Assembly (NCBI GenBank): GCA_963921825.1
Contig: OY997595.1
Span: 66,185,879 to 66,249,878 of the forward strand
Origin: Erodium maritimum
Taxonomy: Eukaryota; Streptophyta; Magnoliopsida; Geraniales; Geraniaceae
Reading direction: 5' to 3'
DNA length: 64,000 nt
Below are positions 14,908 to 25,231 of the stretch, piece after piece. The translations under genes and the position numbers were made by a program. The notes beneath the pieces are model-generated. The model was not told where the DNA came from. It ran no database searches and worked only from the letters and a program-made list of their open reading frames with translations. The number at the start of each line of letters is the position of its first letter. Position 1 is the first letter of the stretch.

Positions 14908-17625
14908 CTACTCTGAGTCGATCCCAATCTTTCGATTCTTGCTCCCAACTACAAAACATCGGAAAAGACATGAGTTTGACAAGTTTAAGGTGCACATAAA
15001 CATTATCAACAAAACATTAAAAAAAACTTAAGTTCAACAAGTTTAGGGTACGTTTAAGGGAATTGCGAACAAATCTCTTTTTGGTTTGCAATTTGTAAAG
15101 CCCTTTTTTTGTAATGGAAAGGGTCATAAATTTGTATGAAATGAAGATTTTACCCCTACAAGTTATTTTTTTTAAATAGGGCTACAAATTGCAAAAGGTT
15201 AATACGTCAAAGTACTTATTTGCAATTATCGCCAAATTTAATCATGCTCAGATGAAGCAAAAACAAAATAAAACTTACGGGTTAAACCAGCAAGCTCCGA
15301 GCTCTTCAGCACGCGCAGCCTCTTCACTGTAGACACAAACATGCTGCAAATACCACGAGATCAGCCAAATTAACCAACAACTCAGGTTTCATTACAACCT
15401 TGAAATTTAGGATAATGCTATGTTTTTATTTGGGGATAAACTATGTAATAATATTACTAAACATGGAATAATATTGAGATTTATTACTTACTGCCATGGG
15501 ACATCTCCAGCAAGCATTCTGTCACCTTCGTTATCCTCATAAACAAGAGTATATTCCCCGCTCCCATCAAGCACACCAGTTATTGGTTTGTCTTCCTCGT
15601 TCTTGATTCCACTACCAGAGGAATCTTGTTGAGCTGAGATCAAGACAAACATACCAACTCTGATCAGTACATGTTTTTGTTTGTTTAAATTTGAACTAAC
15701 AAACATAAGACAAGAACATAGGACAAAGATTCCAGGTCTGATGATCAGTTCATGTTTCTATCATCATTTTGAAACAAATTTATACAAAATGCAAAGAAAG
15801 ACAAGTTCATGGTATCTTTTTTGCAATAAGCAAAGAAAAGGGCTACAAGTTGCAAGAAAATAAATACTGGAGTTACTTTTTTTTTTGCAATTATCCCTAT
15901 TATTCACGATATTACTGTCTGATTTTTATAGGGTAAAACATGATTATTGCATCAAGATTAAGAAATGAACCTGCAAGAAGGCCTCTGAAGAGTTGATCAA
16001 CAGCAACCGAGAGCTTTTCGTAGCTGTCATAGGCTTTAAGGTCCACTTTCCTTCCTATTGGGACTCCATCCATGTTGATCTTCACAAACATCCCTTTCTT
16101 ACAATTCTCAACTACCTTTTTATTACAATCATTGCTCGGAACACCTTCTTGGGACAACTCTGGAGCCGGTTTCGATGAGCTGCTGCTGGTTGCAAGGTTC
16201 TTCCTGAAGGATCGGATTGGAGGCCAACCCACCACAGGAGCTGGAGCAGTCCTGTTTTTCAGACACCATCAACAAATTCAGACAAGAACATATGAAACTT
16301 CACAATCAAGATAGACACATGTGTATTAACTTACGGGATAATTGCAAAAAAGTATCATGAGTTTTTTTTGCAATTTGTAGCCCTTTTTTTCATAATTGCA
16401 CAAAAGTGCCATAAACAAAACAAAACAAAAATCCAAATTTGCACATCTCATGAATTTCTTACTCTTGTTGAGTAAAGGACATGAAAATTTCATTTTTTTT
16501 TTTTACTTATTATTTTTAAAATTGTTGGGGTTAGATAGATAATTTTGTACAAATTGCAACAAAAAGAAGAGCTCAAGATACTTTTTGCAATGATCAAAAT
16601 ACAGGACTCTTAAGCTATAAAAAAATGAATATCTCAGGGTATGTTTTTGCAATTATTAACCTATTCAAGGTAGACCCATGTGCATAAATTTGAGACAAAG
16701 CATGCCATTTAAGTACAATACAATAAGATATTTAGATCTATGATTTTTAAACACATGTTGGGATTATAGGACAAAAAAGAGGAACCAACAGTTGCACAAA
16801 AGAGGCAAGAACAAGCCTTACAAACAACCTCCATCACTCCATCATGATACAGAGGTTTTCAGGAATAAAATCACACAGCAAGATCTGGACAAGAACAGAG
16901 TGGAGCTCCAAAGTACAAGGAAACAGTTTCATAGCACCAAAATGAACAGTTTGAGTGAGGAAGAAGAAACCATTAAGGTCCCATTTTCATGCAAGTTCTC
17001 ATCTCCTACCTAAAACATTCATGGGTTCAAGAGAAAAGATAAAAAAAGAAACAGAGAAATGAGACAATCATGCATGGACCACACACACAGAAAGAGCATC
17101 TAAAAATTGTGACCTTGTGAGAGTGAGAATATACTCTGTCCAAAATAAACCAACATGATAAAAAAAATGTTTATATATAACATATGTGATATATGTATAT
17201 ATTTGAAACATCAAAATTAAAAAGAAAAGTAAAAGGTGAAAGTACCTTTTCTGAGAGGTATTGGGCACAGCTGTATTTGCAGGAGGAGCCTGTGAAAATG
17301 CCTTCTTCTTTTCTGCAGCAGACTGGTCTGCAACTTTTGATGCTCCCCATGGATGATTCTCAATCTCAGCTGAAGAAAACTTGTGGGTGTGTGAAGAGAA
17401 GCAGCCAAGAGACAACAAAGACTCATCTCTTCCTAAACCTGAGGTTTTGCTCTTGTTAGCTCTCATGGACCAATCTTCACCAGGAGGAGCAAGCCTGAGC
17501 TCAAGCTTCCTCTCCTCAGAGCAGCCATGGCTTCTCTGCTCATGACCTCTGTTCACAACCCACTCTCTCCCACCTCTGGGGATCAAATCCAGCAGCTGAG
17601 GATCGTTTCTGGAAGAACCCTCCAT
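14908..17625 (-). CDS. IAA26: Aux/IAA transcriptional repressor, IAA26/IAA18-like
   Basis: Nuclear repressor that binds ARF transcription factors and is degraded through TIR1/AFB receptors when auxin is present. Five exons on the minus strand join to 302 aa: 17625-17246, 16251-15971, 15633-15492, 15343-15279, 14948-14908. Domain I is [11 protein letters not shown] (40-50, LxLxLxPPG repression motif). Domain II has the degron GWPPI at 135-139, in [13 protein letters not shown]. The PB1 domain starts at [10 protein letters not shown] (about 180), with the invariant Lys184. Its acidic patch YEDNEGD is at 252-258, followed by MLAGDVPW. An in-frame TAA directly precedes the ATG, which fixes the start. 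Domain spacing and the C-terminus match Arabidopsis IAA26 (PAP1) and IAA18. All key residues are intact, so it should be auxin-degradable. The symbol is by similarity only. Introns 1, 2 and 4 contain MITE pieces. Confidence 0.95.
15056..15231. mobile_element. MITE fragment in Aux/IAA intron 4
   Basis: AAGGGAATTGCGAACAAA and GTTTGCAATTTGTA words at the left, and GCAATTATCGCC at the right, match the GGGATAATTGCAAAAA family found elsewhere in the window. The copy is short and degenerate. Confidence 0.45.
15815..15898. mobile_element. MITE right-end fragment in Aux/IAA intron 2
   Basis: Ends in TTTTTGCAATTATCCC, the right terminus of the GGGATAATTGC family, preceded by GGGCTACAAGTTGCAA. The left end is absent. 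Confidence 0.45.
16334..16660. mobile_element. Mutator-like MITE in Aux/IAA intron 1
   Basis: Begins GGGATAATTGCAAAAAAGTA at 16334 and ends near GGGTATGTTTTTGCAATTA, an imperfect inverted pair. The interior shares the TTGCAATTTGTAGCCC and AAATTGC words of the other copies. The target duplication is not clear. Confidence 0.6.
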
Positions 17626-17806
17626 TTATCTCCAAGACCCACTTGTAAAAATCACTCCTTTTCTTGTAAGATTCACTGTACAAAGAGAAAATGTTGATTA
17701 ACACATGAATGAACCAAAACCCACAAAAAAAGATTGGAGTTGGAGCTTTGGGTATCGTTGATTATTACCAGGAAGAGAAATGTAACACCAGAGACTGAGA
17801 AGCAGA

Positions 17807-17876
17807 AGAAGAAGAAGAAGCTAGAGGAAGAAGAAGAAGAAGAAGAAGAAGAAGAAGAAGAAGAAGAAGAAGAGAG
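17807..17876. repeat. GAA/TTC microsatellite in the Aux/IAA leader
   Basis: A nearly pure run of GAA codon-like triplets on the plus strand, so the Aux/IAA leader (minus strand) carries a long TTC/CTT tract. It lies 180-250 bp upstream of the start codon. An apparent poly-Glu frame at 17734-17925 is an artefact of this repeat. Confidence 0.85.
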
Positions 17877-17903
17877 AAAAATGGTGGAGAGAATTAGGAG
17901 AAG

Positions 17904-18167
17904 GAGACACGCAAAGGAGCCTTAAAATAGGTTTGAGTAGCGGCTTTAGGGGTTGTGTGTGTCTGGGAGACCTTAAGTAAACGTTAAGGTTGGTTAGTGC
18001 AGGAAGCAAAACCGGTCTGTGGTTGTGTGGCTCTTTTGCTGACTTATGCATTACATGAGACACCACCAAACTTTGCTTTAGGCCCTGTTTGGTTGCTGAC
18101 TTAACATGGCAAGAAAATTATTGGGGTTGAGGGTATGGATGGTAACGGGTCGGGTTTTGTCTGTCTC
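17904..18167 (-). promoter_or_regulatory. Cluster of auxin response elements
   Basis: Canonical ARF sites TGTCTC/GAGACA occur at 17904-17909 (minus), 18057-18062 (minus) and 18162-18167 (plus). An inverted GTCTGGGAGAC lies at 17961-17971. All lie 280-545 bp upstream of the Aux/IAA start codon. Such sites are the known basis of auxin induction of Aux/IAA genes. Function here is inferred from motif and position. Confidence 0.5.
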
Positions 18168-18313
18168 GATCCTGATCCGGTAACGGGTTGTAAGATTCTT
18201 ATTTTGCGTTCTTGTCAGGCCCGTCTTCGTCTGGCGTAAAGTTTATCATCAAAATTGGAAAGGGAGCGGCGTTGGTAACACTAATTGAACGTTGAATCTC
18301 TTGGTATCTTTCA

Positions 18314-18570
18314 AGAGCATCTATAGTGGGAGTCGATTCCACATGGGTGAATCAGATGTGATTCGAGCTCGATTCACAGAGAGAGTCGAAATCTGACGGA
18401 TCGGTTTAGAACATAAATAGCAGGTGTCACAAGGATAGGGGTTGAAGAAAATAGGAAGATAAGAAATAGAGTCTATTCCTAAATCTGCAGGGTTGACAAT
18501 TTCGTCGAGAAGAGGAAAAATCGAATTTTTTCGAATCGATCCTAGGAACCGACTATGTTGAAGATGCTCT
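18314..18570. mobile_element. Small MITE with AGAGCATCT ends
   Basis: Starts AGAGCATCTATAGTGGG and ends GTTGAAGATGCTCT, an inverted pair. The 257-bp body has no coding frame. Related ends are seen on the element at 51546. Confidence 0.6.
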
Positions 18571-20085
18571 AACTCCATCCAAGTGTGAAAAACTAATATG
18601 GTAAGAAGGAGAAAGACGTGATGGCAGTTTTTTTAGTCAAGGAAACCAATTTTATTAAAGTTCAATCATAATCTCAAGAAGAATAATGGGATAATGAATC
18701 ATTTGGAGATGATTCGACACCTAATCCTCTAGTTATAACCGAGTTATAGTCAGTTATGTTAAAACATCCGATAAAACCAATTCTGACTAACACAAACTTG
18801 TGTATGCACTCGCTTTGTAAATGTTATCAATAAATTATTATTTTTGTAGACGATATCTCTTAACTAATATCCGTATGTTAATCTATTAATGGGTCAACTT
18901 TTTCCCTAAAATTTTTAAACTAACCAAACAATATATATATATACACACGGGCTCTCAAATGTAAAACACATATATAACATATATGATAGTTACAAATTGC
19001 ATAACATGTATGATAGTTACAAATTACATAACATATATAATCAACTTAACCAGAGTTTTGTCTACTGTGTTACTAATACATAAATGTTTTTTTTTGAAAC
19101 AACTAATACATAAATGTTATTAAAGATATATTACCAATACATAAAAATTAAAAGGTACTAAAAAAAATAATTAACTTTATTATTTTTGTAGAAAGAAAAT
19201 AGAAAAAGAAAAGATGATATCAGTAAAAATAAAATAGAGAGAGAAAGAGGATTTGCATGATCCAGCTTTCAAGGGCAATAAAAACATGCAGATCCCATGA
19301 TCTCTAGTCTGCTCCGTCCACAAACGTAGCTTAGGTGCACTGTAACAACACTGTGCCTGCACTCTGATTCCCTGATCCCTCCAATCTCAGCCGTCGGATG
19401 CTCATATCTTTATCGAGATGTGGTCCCGGTACACGTCATCAGACACAAGGCTCAAGACAAAGAGTCTGATCATCCTACCCGCTCAAAGGAGACCGTCTTT
19501 TGCTCCTTTTTAAGCGTCCGATTACAACCTAATTATATATAATATTAACATTTAAAATAATAAATACTGAATTGACCATTATGCCCCTTGCGTGCGGAAC
19601 CAAAACGAGAGTCATGTTTTGAGGATAAAAAAGTAATAATTTTTGGTATTATGTCGTGGTCGAAGTCAATATAGTTGAACAATTTGGTTTACAAGTGTTT
19701 GTTTAATTACAAAATGAGTTTGACCAAACACTGTCCTAACCTCCACCCCACGTGTGGTCAAGTGAAAGTAGATAGTGTTTGTGTTTATTTCCACAAACAT
19801 GGAACAACTACGATAAAGCTTGTCTTAAACAATTGATTCTTACCTAAATAGCTTGCATAATATGGGTTGAAAGTGATACTTCAATGTTCTTTAAATGTTG
19901 TGTTTGGATGAAATAGTCGTGGAGGAGGGTTTGTACTTGCTTGATGATTACAAAGAATAATAATTATGAGATATTTATTTTCAACGATAACTATTTTTTT
20001 ACCATTATCAAAAGTATCAGGAAATTATAATTATTACGAGATCGATTGTGTGTCTCCCATTTTCTTTATTCTTGATAATATTAGT
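18571..20085. other. Gene-free AT-rich region
   Basis: No gene supported. It contains a short tandem array at 18974-19039 (27-bp unit, about 2.4 copies, listed separately) and a pair of ACTAATACATAAATGTT words near 19070-19120. Confidence 0.4.
18974..19039. repeat. 27-bp tandem repeat, about 2.4 copies
   Basis: Units start ATAACATATATGATAGTTAC at 18974 and ATAACATGTATGATAGTTAC at 19001, with a partial third copy at 19028. Confidence 0.85.
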
Positions 20086-20089
20086 CTCT

Positions 20090-20262
20090 ACGTATCCACG
20101 ATCCAACGGTGTTGTATCAGAAGGATGACGTATCAGCGACAGACCACGACTCCCTATTTGCGGTGGTGCTCTCCCCTACGCATCCACGATCCAACATTGC
20201 TATATCGAGAGTATGGTGCATGAGCGGCGATCTGTGACTCTTTATTGCAGTAATGTTCGCAA
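20090..20262. repeat. Diverged 86-bp tandem duplication
   Basis: CTACGTATCCACGATCCAAC at about 20092 recurs as CTACGCATCCACGATCCAAC at about 20178. The following GCGACAGACCACGACTCCC and GCGGCGATCTGTGACTC segments also align. Two units, clearly diverged. Confidence 0.65.
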
Positions 20263-20495
20263 TCTCCGTGTTAGCCTCCCACGTCTCGAGCAGGGACACG
20301 ACCAACGCCACAGTCGGGAAAAATCAGACGAATATGACGAAGACTGTTATGCAGTCTCGCCAAGCCCAATGAGTAAACAGGGATTCAAGGATTTTTACCG
20401 GGAGGGATCCCTGAATCCAGCCTCACCTCCCGTCCAAATTGTCGAGTTCAAGTTCGGTCGCCCATCTCACGGCGAAAAGAGTCCCTGAAAGATAG
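20263..20495 (+). pseudogene. LINE ORF1 C-terminal fragment
   Basis: The open frame 20213-20488 ends with SPPVQIVEFKFGRPSHGEKS before a stop. It is the same tail as the LINE ORF1 at 13.7-14.1 kb (SPFVQIVKFKFRRPSHDEKS). DNA similarity is visible over about 100 bp (20385-20490 against 14010-14100). The rest of the element is not recognisable. Confidence 0.6.
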
Positions 20496-21610
20496 AGGGA
20501 CGTTTTCAGACTAAGGGAATGAGATAGAGAGATGTGTAAGAGATACTAGTAGTCTCGATCCACTTACCTACTCTTGGTATTGGAGCGGGAACCCTAAGGT
20601 CAGTACTCCACTTGCACGACTTATGGCGTATTGGCCCATAGAAGGGACATTCATAGTGTTCACTTAGACATTTCAAGCGAAATCTGGCATCTAGTTACCA
20701 AAAGTTCACAGGTTCCTCTAGCGTACATGCGCAAGTTATCTACAGCTAGCGACAAGACTCCATGAAAAATGGGTCCACATAGTGACTGCTTGCCTCATGT
20801 GTACTTCTAGTGAGGAAACGAAGATTGACATGCTCGTTAGCTGCTCATTCGCTATAGAATGTTTGCGAAAAATAGGCTTCTTCACCCGACATGAGAAGAC
20901 AATATCAAAGATTGATCAGGAATGTTCTGACCATAAACGCTAAGGAGAGCGAGTGAGAAATTTTCCTCTTCCTCTGAAAAAATTGAAAAACTCGGAATGA
21001 GAGGGTCAAAGAGGTTAGTACCCTAATAGTCGAGGACACTCTTCACCATTTTCATAGCTTGGGGTCTGATCGGAGGACGAAAAAAGAAGAAAGGAAAGAC
21101 ATTCAACGTAAATACGACTCACGTCCCTCCCAAATTTCCACGCACTTTATTCCCTTACCACAGGGAACCTCCTTCATCAATGTGGACACAACGCTTTTAC
21201 AGATGAGTATGCGATTCATATGTCGGAACGCAACTGGGGAAATGATCGGGCCAGGAACTACATTGGCTCGGAACCCCATATTCTGACGTTAGTAGAGGCG
21301 CGGTCCATCAAGGACGCCCTCGAGTGGTTGAAGGTCAATCCTCATCACAACACATAGGTTCCCAGTTGCTGCCAAGTTCTAATAGAGATTATCAACATGA
21401 ATACTATTTTCTCCTCCCGTTAAGTCTAGTCGTTTATGATTGTATATACTTGTTGCCTAGAATCGAGAGAGTGCAACTCGAGTTCGTAAGACAAACATCA
21501 AACAAAGTAACCCCACTAGCTTGTTCAGAACTTGTTTGGGTGTGGTAGAGACATTCTGTCCCAACCCCACTTCGGTATATTCTTACTGTCGATATGTAAA
21601 TAAAAGTTAA
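20496..21610. other. GC-richer block, unrecognised, no intact gene
   Basis: Base composition is higher in GC than its flanks and frames are short and interrupted. It may be old retroelement sequence continuing from the fragment at 20.4 kb. I cannot identify it. Confidence 0.35.
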
Positions 21611-21638
21611 ATACATTTTGATACTTTTAACTGGACGG

Positions 21639-21918
21639 AATTCTGCTAGTAAAAATAGACGGAATATTCTGTCCCGTTAGTCATATGACCTCATGTATCA
21701 CTTAGTAGATGGTAAAATGATGATTTTGTCCTTACTTATTTGACCTATATATACATTTTATAAGAAACAATAACGAGATACAATGATAATGTTTCGTATA
21801 AAATGTATATAGGTCAAATAAGTAAGGACAAAATCATCATTTTACCATCTACTAAGTGATACATGAGGTCATATGACTAACGGAACAGAATATTCCGTCT
21901 ATTTTTACTAGCAGAATT
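21639..21918. mobile_element. Foldback element, near-perfect 280-bp hairpin
   Basis: The left arm from AATTCTGCTAGTAAAAATAG (21639) is repeated inverted, ending CTATTTTTACTAGCAGAATT at 21918. The arms are about 125-130 nt with very few mismatches; for example TGTCCCG pairs with a CGGAACA arm. The loop is about 20-30 nt around 21768-21790. There is no coding frame. It is probably a foldback MITE; a transcript would form a long hairpin. Confidence 0.85.
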
Positions 21919-22033
21919 GCGTGACCAATACTTAAGGTAGTGTATTTGTCATTTTGAAACATTAGGTAGTACATTTTTCTTGACCAGTAATTAAGAGTAA
22001 GTTTCAATATTTAACTTTTTAAGTAAAATGCCT

Positions 22034-22486
22034 ATTGTTTATGTTTTTTAATGAATATTTTGAACTTTATCCTTTTACAAATATCGTTTAAAACACACCA
22101 TAGTTATCATCTGGAGACAGATTGTTTAGGTGTTGTATTAGCCATAAAAAGTTTAGACTCGTTGTTGACTCCTTTTGGAGGTATAATTGATGATTTTAAG
22201 TGTACATTGAAGGTTTTGCCAAGTTGTAGAGTTAGTTTCGTACGTTGTGAGTTTAATCAAGTTGCTCATACGCTTGCTAAACATATCCTTGCATGGACAA
22301 CGTTTGACTTGATTCTTAATTGTTTGTCGGATACTATTCCAAGACTTCTGACTACTGATTTGATTCACTGGGTAAAGATTTTCCGTCAAAAAAATAAATA
22401 AAAAGCTTATCATTTAAGTTTTTTAATGAATATTTTGAACTCTACCTATTTACACAGATAGTTTAAAACACACCATCGTTATCCTA
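22034..22486 (+). pseudogene. LINE RNase H fragment between direct repeats
   Basis: The open frame 22051-22401 reads HLETDCLGVVLAIKSLDS, then LPSCRVSFVRCEFNQVAHTL and AKH. This is the RVT_3 RNase H-like domain at the C-terminus of plant LINE proteins. It ends in an A-rich tail (22386-22404). About 80 bp upstream (22034-22107) and downstream (22404-22486) are similar to each other, both containing TTTTTTAATGAATATTTTGA and GTTTAAAACACACCAT. These are either very long diverged flanking repeats or part of a tandem arrangement. Confidence 0.75.
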
Positions 22487-23853
22487 CTTTATGATATTGA
22501 CTTCCATAAGGGTAAAAAAAAGTACTTATATACGTGCCGAAATATTAGAAATCCAAGTAGCACTTGAAAAAACAAATGGTCGGAGGCGGCTAAGTTAGGG
22601 ACAGATTGGACAGTGACAGTCACCAAACAAGCCAACCCACAGGCGTACAGCCTTAACCGCAGGTGGGTTAAGGTTAACCTCGTATACATCCCCCCATCGC
22701 GTCTACACCTCATAGGCTCTTGCAAGATCTGTTTGGCTACTGGCACACGCTATCCCACCTCATTCCCACCCAGTCCCGTCTCGGTCTCGGTCACGGTTTC
22801 GATTCTCCTCCACGTGTCCACCTCAGCACGATCACGAGATGTCTTGTGGGACCCAGCCTCGCTCGCGTGGACAGCTGGTGTGAACTATTGATTTGGCTTC
22901 CGACAATCGAACACGATCGACTTTTTAATCCGCCATAGTCGGCGGTATCGTTGTTTTTTTTTTTTCGCACCTCGCGGTGGGAGCGCGTGGAGTGCAGACG
23001 AGTCTCGCTAGCCTACGGCGCGACCACAGCAAGGAGCGTGGAACAGCTTTACAGACAAAGGTCTAGTCAGATCGGGTGAGGGTGTAATGATGGCAAGTTG
23101 AAATGGAATTGTTGTCATGTCATGGACTCAAGCTGGAGCAATGATTCGGGTTCGGATCCATTAAGGGCGTGTTTGGCTCCTCCCAATTTGTGCTCCACGT
23201 AAGATTATTTAAACAACATATCAATAGTCCAATGTTTTTTTGTACATTTTTCAAATAAGTGATTTATTAATATTTACATTTTTATATTGTCACATGTATC
23301 CTGCGGAAAAATTTACCGTAAACACTCTTGTCTCGATCAAAAAGAAATTTATGTTCCAGTAGCGGGTGGTCAACAACACCGTCTTACTAGACGTACGGTA
23401 GAATAATCTCACCAAAATCGAGCACGATATACTCTTCTCCCATCTTGGGAGTCAGTACTCTTGCGTTCATAGAGCCCTGCTTTATCATTTTAAGGAGGAC
23501 GACGCACGCTGAATCTTTGGAAATGTATACAGTTCGCCTTTGCGTCAATTATCCGAAAAGGAGCTCACTCTGTCCTAGCTTCTTGTTTGGATTCGTTGTA
23601 CCGGTTTTTTCGGACGCTATCACAACATGAACATCTGGACATCCCAGTAGAGCACTTCTGCGAATGTGCTCTTACTTTTTGTTTTCTTCGCCTAACATTG
23701 TTAGGACTTTCTTTTCATTATATTACCATTCTTATTTGGTGTTTTTCCCGTTTTGGGTCAAGATTTATTTTGTTTTTAATATATGATTACGTTCACATTT
23801 CAAAAAAAAAACTTGTAGGAAGATAAAAACCAGCATATTAAGGACAAAATAGA
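22487..23853. other. Intergenic; probable retroelement tail near 23.8 kb
   Basis: No gene. The part 22600-23060 is GC-richer with short interrupted frames. A stretch at 23445-23813 ends in ACGTTCACATTTC followed by A10, like the LINE 3' ends in this window, but no domain is recognisable. Confidence 0.35.
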
Positions 23854-23867
23854 TAAATAGAGAAATA

Positions 23868-25217
23868 TTTTTTTTTTGAAACGAGTAATGAGGTATTGTA
23901 TTACTGTAGAACAGTAACTTTACATGGTAGGACATAACTGTCCAGGATTCCAGATATTTGTCCCGATCGGCCGTAACCCATCAGGCGCTCATGGATCCAT
24001 AAAAATAGTATGCTTTGAATCGCAGATCCGAACTTACGAGTTCCTCTTACCGACTTTTCAAAAATGTAAAATCTAAAGTCCTAAACTTAGCTAGCCATCA
24101 GTTTATTCGACCTAACGCATAATAATAACCTGGAAAAAAAACCTTGAGTGAGGATTTCCCAAGACTTCCCGGCAGTAGTAGTCCCGGGTCTGTGGATATA
24201 GGTCCCAGAAAGACCATCCCACCCCCGCCGAGGGCTATCATTCTCCACTCGAGGGGCCATACCACTTGTTTGCATTTCATGACCCTGGTCCAGTCTGGTC
24301 TCTTCGTTTTGCTCTTGTGTGCAAGATGCTCCATCGGATGCCCCTGCCCCAGTCCCTACCTTGGCCTTCCGGGGTCGGGGATCGATTCCGGGGTTGTACT
24401 TCAGCAGACCTCAAAGTTTTGCCGGTATGCACTCCTGAGTATATCGGCGCACTGGAGCCCTAGGAAGGCTCGGCGGCATCTGTTCATGGGCTCGCGATCC
24501 GAGGTCTCCCACCATAGTCGGAGCGAGCGTTGTCGGTTCAGGGGATCCTTCCATCGTAACGATCACCGTCACAGTTCTGGACCTCGGGGGCTTCAAGCCA
24601 CGGCGGTGGCATGGAAGCCCTATTAGGGTTCCATTGGTGCCAAGGACCGGCAAGGAGTTTAGGAGACGTCGGCGGCGGCCCTGCGAGCCCCCGTGCAGAC
24701 GACACTCTGTGTGGCCTTTGGCCGGCCCGTCCCGGCGGAGAGGTGGACACCAATGGGATGAGATGATAGCCTCGATAGGGTTCGATCAAATGCCATGCCG
24801 GCCCCGAACAGCGGCGCCAAAGCAGATGATCGGGGACATGCCGATGGTGCAACCCGAGTGGCTGATCGGGGACAGAGCAGTGGTGCACCCCAAGCGGCCA
24901 AACGACGACGGCCCGATGATGCAGCCCGAGCGGTTGATCGGAGAAGGGATGTCGGTAAAGCGGCGGACGCAGGGGCGCAGGTTGCTGCAGACGTCCATGC
25001 GCAACCCTAAAGCGGCGACGCTGATCTTCGGACGGGGAGGCGATCGGAACTAGCCCTCATGGAACGTTGGGCTGCATGGTTGAGCCGGAGAGGAGGGTCT
25101 GAGACAGTGATAGAAGCCGCCGACGATGGTGGGCAGCACCTCTAAGGAGGTCGACGATGGCACCCTTAACAGGGTTGTGGTTGAACCCTACTAAGGTTTG
25201 GGAGAACGCTTTTTTTT
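23868..25217 (-). mobile_element. Retroposed LINE-like element, 1.35 kb, no ORF2
   Basis: A poly(A) tail on the minus strand (plus-strand T-run at 23868-23877) follows ATTACTCGTTTC, matching other LINE-type 3' ends here. A perfect 14-bp target duplication TAAATAGAGAAATA flanks the insert (23854-23867 and 25218-25231). The interior is GC-rich, with short frames in several phases and no endonuclease or reverse transcriptase. The 5' end looks like a LINE 5' region (ACCTTAGTAGGGTTCAACC), which is inference. The plus-strand frames at 24144-24626 and 24634-25053 are not convincing genes. Confidence 0.75.
24822..24955. repeat. Diverged GC-rich minisatellite
   Basis: Words of the type GATGGTGCAACCCGAGTGG, CTGATCGGGGAC and CAGCCCGAGCGG recur about every 39-48 bp inside the retroposed element, giving periodic peptides in several frames. 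Confidence 0.55.
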
Positions 25218-25231
25218 TAAATAGAGAAATA

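Noticed and set aside
17734-17925. Poly-Glu open frame
   Set aside because: Product of the GAA microsatellite in the leader of the oppositely oriented Aux/IAA gene.
18070-18200. GGCCCTGTTTGGTTGCTGA as a transposon end, and a hAT-like GGTAACGGGTCGGG stretch
   Set aside because: No matching opposite ends or target duplications were found nearby.
24144-25053. Two sizeable plus-strand frames (160 and 139 codons)
   Set aside because: They lie antisense within a minus-strand retroposed element, are GC-driven and repeat-rich, and show no domains.
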